Shown in pieces: positions 18,801-27,665 of a stretch of DNA of 64,000 bases. The stretch is from Candidatus Babeliaceae bacterium. GTDB taxonomy: Bacteria; Babelota; Babeliae; Babelales; Babelaceae. The notes beneath the pieces are model-generated. The model was given only the letters and a program-made list of their open reading frames with translations, had not been told where the DNA came from and searched no databases. The stretch covers positions 186,001 to 250,000 of the forward strand of contig SKJC01000002.1 in NCBI GenBank assembly GCA_007116155.1, given 5' to 3'. The translations under genes were made by a program, and so were the position numbers. How positions within the stretch are numbered: position 1 is the first letter of the stretch; every line of letters starts with the position of its first letter.

Positions 18801-20105
18801 CTATCGCTTTTCCTTAATCCCAAGCCAACGATCAAAAATGATTGCAGCTGCCGATCTCACAGAAAGATGGTTGAACTCAGAAAAACCACGAACCGGCTGC
18901 AATACAAAATCACACTTCATCAACACACGCTCAGATAAACCACGTGCCGTACCAAGCACAAGCAGAACTGGCCGCTTATGCCCCCAAACAACCTGCTGAT
19001 CGGCATAGGTTATTACCGGCAATGATTCATCGCAACGAGCCGATGTTGCAATACACAAAGGAGCAATCCCCTCCCGCTCAGTAATAAATGCAATCGCTTG
19101 CTCTAAGCTATCAACCAACATCGTTGATTCAAGAGCCGTATGCCGAGATGGATTATACGTCACACCCGACCCAACATGCCAAAAATCAAGTAACTGTTTC
19201 ACGATCTTTTGCTGATCCGGCAAAGGTGTCGCTATAAAATATCCATGAAAACCAAAGGTCTTTGCAGACCGTGCGATATCGTGAATATCCAAAGACGTTA
19301 CCGAACTTTCACCAATTCGCCCATCATCCACTACTACATCTGTATGCATTAAAATAGCATAATGATGCGGTAATATACGCGCAGCATCAGCAACATCATC
19401 CTTGGTTAAATTTTGGGATCGCATCCATTCAAAATGACCACCGAACACCGTTCGCTCAATAGAACGCTCACGACGCCATGCAGCCTGCGCCGCATGATTA
19501 CCAGAACGCAATACGTCAGGAATGCGCCGCCCATGCCATTCTACAGGGGTCGTATAATGTGGATGGTCCATAAACGGACCCGAAAACGATTCCTCTTCTA
19601 TAGATTCTTTAGAACCAATTACCCCCGGAATAAGCCTACTCATAGCTTCCATTAAAACCATAGCCGGGAGATCCCCCCCCATAAGCACATAATCCCCAAT
19701 AGAAATAACTATATCAGCATATTCTTCCTCTAAACGCGCATCCATACCCTCATATCGAGCTGGCAGCAACATGCAATGACTACCCTGGCTTGTTATTTTC
19801 TCGAACAGCTGACTCAGTAATGACTGAGTTAAGGGCTGCCCATGCGGAGAAAAAAAGATTCGATATGCTTTACCAGAACGCTCTTCTGCCGAAACAATAG
19901 CCTTTTCTACAATATCTGGACACAGCAACATACCGGGACCATGCCCTACCGTTGGCGCATCTATTCGTTCCTTAGGAGAACAAAACGACAAGAGAGATTC
20001 TACCTGTATCTTTAAAAGACCATCATTTACAGCCCGCCCAATCAAGCTTGTTGCGGTAAATTGCTGGTATAAATCAGGAAAGAGGGTAATGATTGAAAAA
20101 TTCAT
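18801..20105 (-). CDS. trmD: TrmD fused to a TM1570-type RNA methyltransferase domain
   Basis: Residues 1 to about 235 are TrmD, the tRNA m1G37 methyltransferase. Visible features are MNFSIITLFPDLYQQF, the knot region LLPARYEGMDARLEEEY then SIGDYVLMGGDLPAMVLMEA, and WRRERSIERT. Residues about 245-434 form a second SPOUT-like domain of the Methyltrn_RNA_4 (TM1570) type, seen in TSLDIHDIARSAKTFG, TYNPSRHTALESTM and FNHLSVRSAAAIIFDRWLG. Elsewhere this second protein is often encoded separately beside trmD. The ATG abuts the khpA stop with no gap, and rimM is missing. Confidence 0.9.
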   Translation of the reverse strand: MNFSIITLFPDLYQQFTATSLIGRAVNDGLLKIQVESLLSFCSPKERIDAPTVGHGPGMLLCPDIVEKAIVSAEERSGKAYRIFFSPHGQPLTQSLLSQLFEKITSQGSHCMLLPARYEGMDARLEEEYADIVISIGDYVLMGGDLPAMVLMEAMSRLIPGVIGSKESIEEESFSGPFMDHPHYTTPVEWHGRRIPDVLRSGNHAAQAAWRRERSIERTVFGGHFEWMRSQNLTKDDVADAARILPHHYAILMHTDVVVDDGRIGESSVTSLDIHDIARSAKTFGFHGYFIATPLPDQQKIVKQLLDFWHVGSGVTYNPSRHTALESTMLVDSLEQAIAFITEREGIAPLCIATSARCDESLPVITYADQQVVWGHKRPVLLVLGTARGLSERVLMKCDFVLQPVRGFSEFNHLSVRSAAAIIFDRWLGIKEKR

Positions 20106-20345
20106 CTATTTTACTAACTCAACACGAACATCTTTTTTTTCGGAGGTTCCAAGAGCTGACGCTACATGCCGTAAAGAACGTAAAATGCGACCTTCACTAC
20201 CAATAACACGCGCTATGTCTTCACTTGCAACATGCACTCGAATAGTACAAAGACCATCTGATTCTACAACATTAAGCAAAACCGCATCTGGCTGTACAAC
20301 AATCTGCCGAATTATATGTTCTAAAACACGCTCAATCGATATCAT
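20106..20345 (-). CDS. khpA: KH-domain RNA-binding protein KhpA
   Basis: The 79-residue single KH domain has the GxxG loop GSEG (residues 49-52) within IARVIGSEGRILRSLRHV. It starts at MISIERVLEHIIRQIVVQPDAV. The open frame continues 29 codons upstream into rpsP, but family length and the 5 nt spacing from the rpsP stop favour this start. KhpA proteins bind many small RNAs and act in cell-division or translation control in Firmicutes. The rpsP-khpA order is widespread. Confidence 0.88.
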   Translation of the reverse strand: MISIERVLEHIIRQIVVQPDAVLLNVVESDGLCTIRVHVASEDIARVIGSEGRILRSLRHVASALGTSEKKDVRVELVK

Positions 20346-20350
20346 ATGCA

Positions 20351-20602
20351 CTACGACGCTACGGCCGTCTTTTTGTATTTTGCATACAACTTTTTGACTG
20401 AATCGGTTAACACAGCGCCCTGACCAATCCAATACTCAACGCGGTCTTTATGGAACTGTACTAAAACACCCTTCAAAGCATCGTATGTGGCAAGATTTTC
20501 AATAATCTTGCCATCGCGCGCATTATGACTGTCAGTTACAATCACACGATAAAATGGCGCATGTTTTTTACCAATACGCGTCAAACGCATCTTTACTGCC
20601 AT
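20351..20602 (-). CDS. rpsP: 30S ribosomal protein S16
   Basis: The 83-residue protein begins MAVKMRLTRIGKKHAPFYRVIVTDSHNARDGKIIENLATYD, the S16 signature. It assists 16S rRNA folding in the 5' domain. It is 15 nt downstream of ffh, as in many bacteria. Confidence 0.96.
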   Translation of the reverse strand: MAVKMRLTRIGKKHAPFYRVIVTDSHNARDGKIIENLATYDALKGVLVQFHKDRVEYWIGQGAVLTDSVKKLYAKYKKTAVAS

Positions 20603-20617
20603 ATATATCCTTATATA

Positions 20618-21931
20618 TTAACGGAACAAACCTTTTCCACCGCCCAATTGCTTAAACAATCGACGTCCCTCTTCAAATCGCTGCATCATTTGCGTGACCA
20701 CAGCAACTTCAACACCAGCGCCTCGTGCAATACGCCGCTTACGCGAACCACTAACAAGATCTGGCATTAATCGTTCTTTTTTCGTCATTGATTGAATAAT
20801 CGCCTTAAAGCGCGCCATTTCAAACTCACCCTGAGCCACCTGTTCAGGAGAAATCTTAAACTGCATAGCTCCAGGTAAATATTTAAGCAGAGATCCCAAA
20901 GAACCCATTTTATTCATCATATCAATTTGGCGAAGAAAATCATCTAATGTAAAATTCCCCGTCTTAAGCGCACGCAACATGCGCTCATCTTCCTCTTTTT
21001 TTAATTTTTCATTAGCTCGCTCAACAAGTGTTGCAATATCCCCGAGACCCAGAATACGAGAGGCCATGCGATCCGGATAAAATCTCTCAAGATCGGCAAC
21101 ACCCTCTCCTGTGCCAACAAAAAAAACAGGCTTTTTAAGTGCATACCTAAATGAAAAGGCTGCACCACCGCGCGCATCACTATCGGCCTTGCTCAAAATT
21201 GCACCATCAAAGCCTACGCGCTCATCAAACAAACGCGCAACATTCAACGACTCCTGGCCAGTCATAGCATCAAGCACTAATAACCGACTCGGCGCCTTGA
21301 CCAGAGCAACAACTGCAGCTAGCTCAGCAAGCAACCTATCATCAACATGCAACCGGCCCGCCGTATCTAAAAAAAGATAGTCATAGCCTTGCGCATCTTT
21401 AACTGAAAGAATTTCCGCAACTGCCTGCAAAACATCGGGCGAAGATGCCTGATAGAAAAAACAATCAACGCGCTCAGCCAAAATACGTAGCTGATCAATT
21501 GCTGCGGGTCGTTGAAAATCTACTGATGCAAAAAGTATGCGCGCACCAGGGCTCCTCTTATGTATACTTACAGCCAACTTAGCAATCGTCGTAGTCTTTC
21601 CAGATCCTTGCAATCCAAGCATTACAAAAACACCTGGTTTTAAAAGCGGGTCTGAAACGCCCTCAACACCACCTAAAAACGCAACAAGTCGATCATAAAC
21701 TATTTTCATGTAATATTCTTGAGAATCAACACTCTTGGGAGGCATCGAACCAACTAAATCCAGCGAAACATCCTGGACAAAGCCTTTAGCGACTGTCAAT
21801 GGAACATCGGCGTCTAAAAGAGCCTGCTGAACAGTATCCCCAAATGTACGAGCCTGATCTTCCGAAAGAGGCCCTTTCCGAGAAAAACAAGAAAAAAGTG
21901 ATGAAAAATTGCGCGCAAGGAAATCAAACAT
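20618..21931 (-). CDS. ffh: signal recognition particle GTPase Ffh
   Basis: The 437-residue protein has the N domain, the G domain (GLQGSGKTTTIAKLA, DTAGRLHVD, LSKADSDARGG) and a C-terminal M domain with the RNA-binding GSRKRRIARGAG and a final helix QLGGGKGL. It targets nascent membrane proteins to FtsY and the translocon, and YidC is encoded nearby. The start chosen is MFDFLARNF, with GAGAG 8 nt upstream; a TTG five codons earlier is unlikely. A promoter with a perfect TATAAT lies at 22007-22034. Confidence 0.95.
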   Translation of the reverse strand: MFDFLARNFSSLFSCFSRKGPLSEDQARTFGDTVQQALLDADVPLTVAKGFVQDVSLDLVGSMPPKSVDSQEYYMKIVYDRLVAFLGGVEGVSDPLLKPGVFVMLGLQGSGKTTTIAKLAVSIHKRSPGARILFASVDFQRPAAIDQLRILAERVDCFFYQASSPDVLQAVAEILSVKDAQGYDYLFLDTAGRLHVDDRLLAELAAVVALVKAPSRLLVLDAMTGQESLNVARLFDERVGFDGAILSKADSDARGGAAFSFRYALKKPVFFVGTGEGVADLERFYPDRMASRILGLGDIATLVERANEKLKKEEDERMLRALKTGNFTLDDFLRQIDMMNKMGSLGSLLKYLPGAMQFKISPEQVAQGEFEMARFKAIIQSMTKKERLMPDLVSGSRKRRIARGAGVEVAVVTQMMQRFEEGRRLFKQLGGGKGLFR

Positions 21932-22006
21932 TATTAAAACTCTCAAGCCATGGACGAGTATTTCTGTGAAATAAACCTATTATCTCTGGTTACATCTTCG
22001 AGTGAT

Positions 22007-22034
22007 ATTATACCAGCTTCTTATTTTTTGATAA
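22007..22034 (-). promoter_or_regulatory. predicted promoter of the ffh-rpsP-trmD-rplS operon
   Basis: Minus-strand TTATCA (22034-22029), a 16 nt spacer and TATAAT (22012-22007), preceded by TGG, make a good extended -10 promoter. The predicted start is about 70 nt before ffh. Confidence 0.6.
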
Positions 22035-22094
22035 GCTAACAAATAAAAAACCCATCATATATTTCCCGCAACCACCTACTAAGGAACTCCGCCT

Positions 22095-23207
22095 ATGTCG
22101 ACAAAAAATCTTATTGATACAGCAACACAGGTTTCTGTTCTCATTATTAGCGTCCAAACACCACAAAATAAAACATTTGATTCCGAATCATATTTTCAAG
22201 AATTTAGAAACCTGGTTAAAACAAGCGGCGTAAACCCAACAGAAGAACTCTATTTAAAACTTCGAAGTATCGACTATTCCTATTTTTTCACTAAAGGAAA
22301 GCTAAGCGAGCTTATTCAATTCTGCTCCGATAAAAATTTTGATGAAATAATTATTTCTGAGCCATTAACTACTCAACAAGTAAAAAACTTAAAAGAATCG
22401 TTAAATACACCAATTATCGATCGAACCGAACTTATTTTGCGCATCTTCGAACTTGGAGCACAGAGCGCTGAAGGCAAGATTCAAGTTGAAATGGCTTTTT
22501 TAAAGCACAAAAAAAGCCGTCTTGTTGGCTATGGCATGTTTATGTCGCAACAAGGCGGAACAATTAGCTCTAAAGGACCGGGAGAAACCGCCAAAGAAAA
22601 AGCAATTCAACACCTTGAGCGATCAATAACGCAGGCCCGCAAAGAACTTGCACAACTTGAAAAAACCCGTGATATTCAACGAAAAAGACGCCTGGAAAGC
22701 GCAGCGCCACATATTGCGATCGTCGGGTATACTAATGCAGGCAAATCAACGCTATTAAACACTCTTACCAACAGCACAATCCTTGCCGAAGACAAACTAT
22801 TTGCCACCCTTGACACTACCACACGCGAACTACGCTTTGGAACCAAAAAAATAGGGACCATCTCAGATACTGTTGGCTTTATTCAAAATCTTCCCCACAG
22901 CCTGATTAATGCTTTTAAATCAACACTCTCTGAGCTTTTATACGCAAAGCTTTTACTTATCGTAACAGATATTTCAGACAAAAATTGGCGCAACCATATT
23001 CGCGTTGTACAAAAAACGTTAGAAGAAATTGGTGCACATACAATACCGGTTCTTTTTGTATTTAATAAAATAGATCAAATAGATCCAAAAGAGATCAATC
23101 TTGAAGAGCTAGAAACATTTTACAAGCCATACACCCTCATTTCTGCCATAAACAAACAAGATTGCCAGCCGCTCATTGGCCTACTCACATCATGGAAAGC
23201 GAAATGA
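22095..23207 (+). CDS. hflX: GTPase HflX
   Basis: The 370-residue protein has the HflX N-terminal domain (about 15-120), the linker GRGEGK-like region and the G domain with GYTNAGKST (about 211), DTVGFIQNLPHSLI and FNKIDQID. HflX splits stalled or heat-damaged ribosomes in a nucleotide-dependent way. The normally very conserved GPGETQLE motif reads GPGETAKE here. An AAGGA site precedes the ATG. Its stop overlaps the helicase start (ATGA), so the two genes are coupled. Confidence 0.92.
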   Translation: MSTKNLIDTATQVSVLIISVQTPQNKTFDSESYFQEFRNLVKTSGVNPTEELYLKLRSIDYSYFFTKGKLSELIQFCSDKNFDEIIISEPLTTQQVKNLKESLNTPIIDRTELILRIFELGAQSAEGKIQVEMAFLKHKKSRLVGYGMFMSQQGGTISSKGPGETAKEKAIQHLERSITQARKELAQLEKTRDIQRKRRLESAAPHIAIVGYTNAGKSTLLNTLTNSTILAEDKLFATLDTTTRELRFGTKKIGTISDTVGFIQNLPHSLINAFKSTLSELLYAKLLLIVTDISDKNWRNHIRVVQKTLEEIGAHTIPVLFVFNKIDQIDPKEINLEELETFYKPYTLISAINKQDCQPLIGLLTSWKAK

Positions 23208-25420
23208 ACCCAGAACACTCACTTCTCTCGCAGCTAAACAACGAGCAACAACAAGCTGTAGCCCCAGAAAAAGGGATATTCCTTGTTCGTGCTGGCGCAG
23301 GATCAGGAAAGACGCGCGTTATTACCATGCGCATGGCAAATCTTTGTATCAATCATGGCATTGATCCACAAACAATAACCGCTCTTACCTTTACTAATAA
23401 AGCTGCTCAAGAAATGAAAGAGCGTATGCAAAAACTCTTACCCCCAGAGAGTCGACTTCCCTACTTGGGAACATTTCATTCATACTGCTTACGCTTTTTA
23501 AAACGATTTCGTATTGCTCAACAAAAACCAGATTTTTCTATTCTTGACAGCACAGATCAGGAAAAACTTATACGCGCCATACTTAGCAAATCAGGCCTGC
23601 AAAAACAATTCACCCCTAATAGTGTTTTATACGCAATTTCTCAAGCTAAGAACCAAGCTCTTGAAGGCAATGTCCAAATCTATGCGCTAGAAAATCCATT
23701 AATTAGAGAAATATTTTCTTCATATGAAAATGAAAAAAACAAAGCTAACTGCCTTGATTTCGATGATTTACTACTAGAAACTATACGCATATTACGCACA
23801 AACGACCAAATCAGGACTTCAATACAACAACATATTCGACACCTTTTAGTTGATGAGTATCAAGACACTAATTTGGTACAAGATGCAATTCTCAAGCTAC
23901 TCACCTGTTGTCCTTCTGGCAACTGTAAAACAGACTCGCTCTGTATTGTGGGAGATGAAGACCAATCTATTTACGCCTGGCGCGGAGCAGTAATTTCAAA
24001 CATTTTAAACTTTCCTGCACACTTTCCCGGCACTCAAGAAATAACACTTGCGCAAAATTATAGATCAGCTCAACCAATCCTTGAATTAGCAAATGCAATT
24101 ATTAAACATAACAATACCCGCAAAGAAAAACAGTTATGGTCAAACAAACAAGGAAAAAATCGCATCAAACTCCTACAGACACAATCTGATCGACAAGAGA
24201 GTGCGATCATCACGCAACTACTCAAGACAGGCATGGAGCAAAACTTTGAATGCGCAGTATTATATCGGTCCCACCATCAATCACGCATTATTGAAGAAGC
24301 TTTACTATACAACTCGATTCCCTATCAAATTATTGGCGGCATACAATTTTATGAACGAGAAGAAGTTAAAGATCTTCTCGCATATCTTCGCCTTATCAAT
24401 AATCCATTTGATAGAATTTCAGCACGGCGCATTCTCAATGTACCACTCCGTTCTCTCGGCCCGAAGGTTGAAGAATGCCTGTTTTCAGCATGGGATAATG
24501 AACCATTGCTCGATTTTTTCAACATAACACGAACTATTACCGATGAACTTACTCTGGTAAAAAAAACCAACTTAATCCTTCTTGCCCAATTACTTCAAGA
24601 CCAGTCGGCCCAAGCAAGCCCTGCAGAAACGCTAGAAACATTAATTCAAAAACTTGATTATTTAAGCTATCTTCGCAGTCAACATGAGCAAGAAAAAGCC
24701 CAAGAAAAAATTGAAAACGTTAAAGAACTAATTTCGACCGCATACATGGCGCAAGAGCGGGGCATCACCACTATTAATTCATTCTTAGAAGAAATCGGAC
24801 TCCTCCAAGAATTTTCCCGAAAAACAGAATCAGCCAAAAAACGTGTTACATTAATGACCCTTCATGCGGCAAAAGGCCTTGAGTTCGACCTCGTCATCTT
24901 ACCAGGACTAGAAGAAGGTTTATTCCCGACCATGCGCGCAACACAAGAAACTGAAGCCCTCGAAGAAGAACGACGACTTTTGTATGTCGGCATTACCCGG
25001 GCTCGAGAATATTTAGCCATAAGCTACAGTGAGCAACGCGCCCTATACGGATATCTTTCCCAGCAAGCTCCATCACGTTTTATACACGAACTGACTATGG
25101 TACAACCGATCGAAAATACGGCATATTGGAGCACAAGCCAAATACAACAAGCATCTCAATTATGGCTAGGAAAAAACCAAAACAGTTATCAATCGAACAT
25201 TAAACAATTTCAGTCTATCCTCAAAGAAACATGTTCAACTAAACCATTTGAACTTACTGCCGAAAAAAAATGGAAGCGACTTCAACCAATCATGCATAAA
25301 ACATTTGGCACAGGTATTATTACAGACATTGAAACGAAAGCGGACGGAAAAACGATATTAACAATTTCATTTTCTGGAACAAGTAAAAAAATTGACGCAA
25401 CATTCGTCAAACCTCAATAA
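23204..25420 (+). CDS. pcrA: UvrD/PcrA-type superfamily 1 DNA helicase
   Basis: The 738-residue 3'-5' helicase has the Walker A motif RAGAGSGKTRV (about 30), TALTFTNKAAQEM, VDEYQDTN (about 216), GDEDQSIYAWRGA, QNYRS, TLHAAKGLEFDLVILPGLEEG (about 552) and YVGITRARE (about 593). A C-terminal tail with a Tudor-like GTGIITDIE segment resembles the RNA polymerase-binding end of PcrA. The start is the ATG that overlaps the hflX stop (GGAAAG upstream); an ATG at 23192 is an alternative. Likely roles are nucleotide excision repair, replication restart and clearing of stalled RNA polymerase. Confidence 0.92.
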   Translation: MNPEHSLLSQLNNEQQQAVAPEKGIFLVRAGAGSGKTRVITMRMANLCINHGIDPQTITALTFTNKAAQEMKERMQKLLPPESRLPYLGTFHSYCLRFLKRFRIAQQKPDFSILDSTDQEKLIRAILSKSGLQKQFTPNSVLYAISQAKNQALEGNVQIYALENPLIREIFSSYENEKNKANCLDFDDLLLETIRILRTNDQIRTSIQQHIRHLLVDEYQDTNLVQDAILKLLTCCPSGNCKTDSLCIVGDEDQSIYAWRGAVISNILNFPAHFPGTQEITLAQNYRSAQPILELANAIIKHNNTRKEKQLWSNKQGKNRIKLLQTQSDRQESAIITQLLKTGMEQNFECAVLYRSHHQSRIIEEALLYNSIPYQIIGGIQFYEREEVKDLLAYLRLINNPFDRISARRILNVPLRSLGPKVEECLFSAWDNEPLLDFFNITRTITDELTLVKKTNLILLAQLLQDQSAQASPAETLETLIQKLDYLSYLRSQHEQEKAQEKIENVKELISTAYMAQERGITTINSFLEEIGLLQEFSRKTESAKKRVTLMTLHAAKGLEFDLVILPGLEEGLFPTMRATQETEALEEERRLLYVGITRAREYLAISYSEQRALYGYLSQQAPSRFIHELTMVQPIENTAYWSTSQIQQASQLWLGKNQNSYQSNIKQFQSILKETCSTKPFELTAEKKWKRLQPIMHKTFGTGIITDIETKADGKTILTISFSGTSKKIDATFVKPQ

Positions 25421-25439
25421 CTGAAAAAAAGGAGCAATC

Positions 25440-26138
25440 ATGAATTCTATATCAGCCTGCGTCCCAAAAACCATAGAACTTGTCCTCTTTGATAATGACG
25501 GCGTTTTAGTCGACAGCGAACAGCTCTCCTTTGAAATTTACGCAAACGTTATATCCGAATTTGGTGAACGCAAAGATCCTGTTCTTCTAATGGAAGAGAC
25601 ATCCGGCCTGACTCATGAAGCAATCCTTGCAAAAGCACTACCAACCCTGTCCAAAGCTGAGCAAAAGGAAATTGGCGACCGCATACAAAAACAGATATTG
25701 CTAGCATTTATCGATCGCCCATTGAAAGCAAACCCTGGCGTAGTAGATCTACTCACCACACTACAACATAAAAATATACCATTTTGTGTTGCTACAAATG
25801 GAACCAAAGAACGATTAGATACCGCATTTTTTACCAGTGGCCTAGACCGCTTTTTCCCCGAAGATAAACGATTCACAGCCTATATGGTCCCGAAAGGCAA
25901 ACCTGCTCCAGACCTTTATTTATTTGCCGCAAAGCAGTTTGGGGTTACTTCAGATGCCTGCCTCGTTATAGAAGATAGCGTAACGGGCATTTCTGCTGCA
26001 CACGCAGCAAACATGGCTGTTGTCGGATTTTTAGGGGGTGGTCATGCCCAACATAATTGGTATCAAAAATGGGTTATGTCTGCACAGCCAAGTTGCCGAG
26101 CAGATACCATGAGCCAAATTATCTCATTGATAAAGTAA
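25440..26138 (+). CDS. HAD-superfamily phosphatase / phosphoglucomutase-like
   Basis: The 232-residue protein has HAD motif I FDNDGVLVDSE (the family usually has DxD; here it is D-N-D), motif II CVATNGT, the lysine in GKPAPDLYLF and motif IV VIEDSVTGISAAHAANM. The cap lies between motifs I and II, as in beta-phosphoglucomutase and YieH-like sugar-phosphate phosphatases. The substrate cannot be read from sequence. An AAGGAG site sits 7 nt before the ATG, 19 nt after the helicase. Confidence 0.85.
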   Translation: MNSISACVPKTIELVLFDNDGVLVDSEQLSFEIYANVISEFGERKDPVLLMEETSGLTHEAILAKALPTLSKAEQKEIGDRIQKQILLAFIDRPLKANPGVVDLLTTLQHKNIPFCVATNGTKERLDTAFFTSGLDRFFPEDKRFTAYMVPKGKPAPDLYLFAAKQFGVTSDACLVIEDSVTGISAAHAANMAVVGFLGGGHAQHNWYQKWVMSAQPSCRADTMSQIISLIK

Positions 26139-26143
26139 GCAAA

Positions 26144-26800
26144 TTACCATGGACATACGCTACCGTATAGAAAAGATTGAATTATACGCAATATAGCATT
26201 ACCCAGCACAAATACTCCTGCCCCAGCAACCAAACTACCAGCTATAAAGTTAGCCCAATGAAGTATTGACGAAGAGACACGCTTGCGAGCTACATGAAGC
26301 ATCGTTACTAAAAACAACCACCATGACATGGAACCCGCAACTAAAGAGACAATCAACGCAAAGTTACGAAAAAGACTTATTTCAGTAGAAGCAACTACAG
26401 AAAAAATACCAACAAACGCTAAAAGAGTCGTTGGGTTTGCTAACGTTAAAAAAAATGTAGAAATTATTGGTGTAGCAATATGTACCTTTTTTAATGGCAT
26501 CCCCCCATCAGTAAACATGGGCGGATGCCGCATAAAAAAAATTCCTAAATATAGCAGTAAAGAACCACCAAGCAATCCTAAACCCACCTGATGCTGCCCT
26601 AAAAGCTCTGTCAAAAGAGAGGTTCCAAAACAAGCAAGTGTCGCATAAACAAAATCCGCCCCCATAGCACCCAAAATTGCAAGCAACCCATATACAGTAC
26701 CATTCCCAAGAGAAAATCGAACTATAGAAAGGCCCACAGGACCTATTGGTATTGCACTTGCCAGAGCCAAAAACCAAACTTTAATTATCGCAAAAACCAT
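26144..26800 (-). CDS. LysE/RhtB-family amino acid exporter
   Basis: The 218-residue protein has about six hydrophobic helices and the family N-terminal pattern WFLALASAIPIGPVGLSIVRFSLGNG, with a later LANPTTLLAFVGIF. Family members export amino acids or their analogues from the cytoplasm. GGGAG precedes the ATG. It is 13 nt downstream of the unknown membrane protein gene and convergent with the HAD gene (5 nt apart, no visible terminator). Confidence 0.8.
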   Translation of the reverse strand: MVFAIIKVWFLALASAIPIGPVGLSIVRFSLGNGTVYGLLAILGAMGADFVYATLACFGTSLLTELLGQHQVGLGLLGGSLLLYLGIFFMRHPPMFTDGGMPLKKVHIATPIISTFFLTLANPTTLLAFVGIFSVVASTEISLFRNFALIVSLVAGSMSWWLFLVTMLHVARKRVSSSILHWANFIAGSLVAGAGVFVLGNAILRIIQSFLYGSVCPW

Positions 26801-26813
26801 ATTATCTCCCTAC

Positions 26814-27401
26814 TTACAAATGCGCTGCCTCATGAATACAAATCTGCAGCTTCTGACAGAAGAGCCATTCTTCATTGACGGCAGAGACTAGAGCATCGAC
26901 AGAATGCAAAAGCTCCAAAAAACTCTTTAAAGAATCACAACTTCTTCCCTGTGCGACTGTTTTTTCAAATATAAATAACAACGCACCTTGTATCTTGTGA
27001 AGCTCTCCGCACATCTTCTGAAACGGATTTTCCAAACCAATAGAACAATTATTACATTGGGCGTCAAAAACAAGATCAAAAAAACCACTACCTGATCTAC
27101 ATAGAAAATCTTCCAATTGAGCTATTCCAGAAACAAGATCCAAACAGCCGTAGGAGGTACACTCGCGCTCGAGCATATGACGAGCTTCAAAAAGAACCAT
27201 CGCTATATATTTCTTAGGATCTTCAAAAGAATACCAACCATCTTGTAAAACCTGACAATAGGTTAAGGAAGATGTTAACTCTTCAACAAACGAACGTGCT
27301 CGCTCAAGATGCAATTGTGCATCAGACCGTGTACGCCCTCCAAATAGAAAAAAACCAGCAACAAAACCAAGTACAATCATGCATATATTTCCCCATTTCA
27401 T
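26814..27401 (-). CDS. unknown protein with N-terminal membrane anchor, Cys-rich
   Basis: The 195-residue product has one hydrophobic segment (about 6-21, ICMIVLGFVAGFFLFGG) followed by a helical domain with eight cysteines after the anchor. CTSYGC, CNNC and CDSLKSF are the clearest cysteine sites. If exported, the paired cysteines could form disulfides; this is inference. An AGGTGG site precedes the ATG, and the gene shares a transcript with the LysE-type exporter. I do not recognise a family. Confidence 0.6.
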   Translation of the reverse strand: MKWGNICMIVLGFVAGFFLFGGRTRSDAQLHLERARSFVEELTSSLTYCQVLQDGWYSFEDPKKYIAMVLFEARHMLERECTSYGCLDLVSGIAQLEDFLCRSGSGFFDLVFDAQCNNCSIGLENPFQKMCGELHKIQGALLFIFEKTVAQGRSCDSLKSFLELLHSVDALVSAVNEEWLFCQKLQICIHEAAHL

Positions 27402-27492
27402 ATGCCACCTATTCTCTTATTCCATATACATTGCCCCAATACAAGGTTCTCATAGCTAGGCGACCTGAATCAATGGTCATTCAAAATATATA

Positions 27493-27521
27493 TTGCAAAA
27501 AAAGCAATATCAGCATAAACT
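27493..27521 (+). promoter_or_regulatory. predicted promoter of tRNA-Ser
   Basis: TTGCAA (27493-27498), a 17 nt spacer and TAAACT (27516-27521) end 13 nt before the mature tRNA 5' end. Confidence 0.55.
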
Positions 27522-27534
27522 GAAAACTCTGCGA

Positions 27535-27626
27535 GGAGAGATGGCTGAGTGGTCGAAAGCGGCGGTCTTGAAAACCGTTATCCCGTTCGCGCGGGATCGT
27601 GGGTTCGAATCCCACTCTCTCCTCCA
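27535..27626 (+). tRNA. tRNA-Ser (anticodon UGA)
   Basis: A cloverleaf folds with acceptor GGAGAGA/TCTCTCC, anticodon TGA at 27569-27571 in the loop CTTGAAA, and a long class II variable arm (ATCCCG-TTCGCG-CGGGAT). The T arm is GTGGG-TTCGAAT-CCCAC, and CCA is encoded. The discriminator base is T (27623), whereas bacterial tRNA-Ser normally has G. The gene lies just upstream of an exported peptidase gene. Confidence 0.95.
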
Positions 27627-27665
27627 TTTCTTTATTATAAAAACTCATAAAAAAAGTCCTGTATT

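Noticed and set aside
20346-20432. 29-codon extension of khpA into rpsP
   Set aside because: It overlaps the end of rpsP in another frame and exceeds the KhpA family length.
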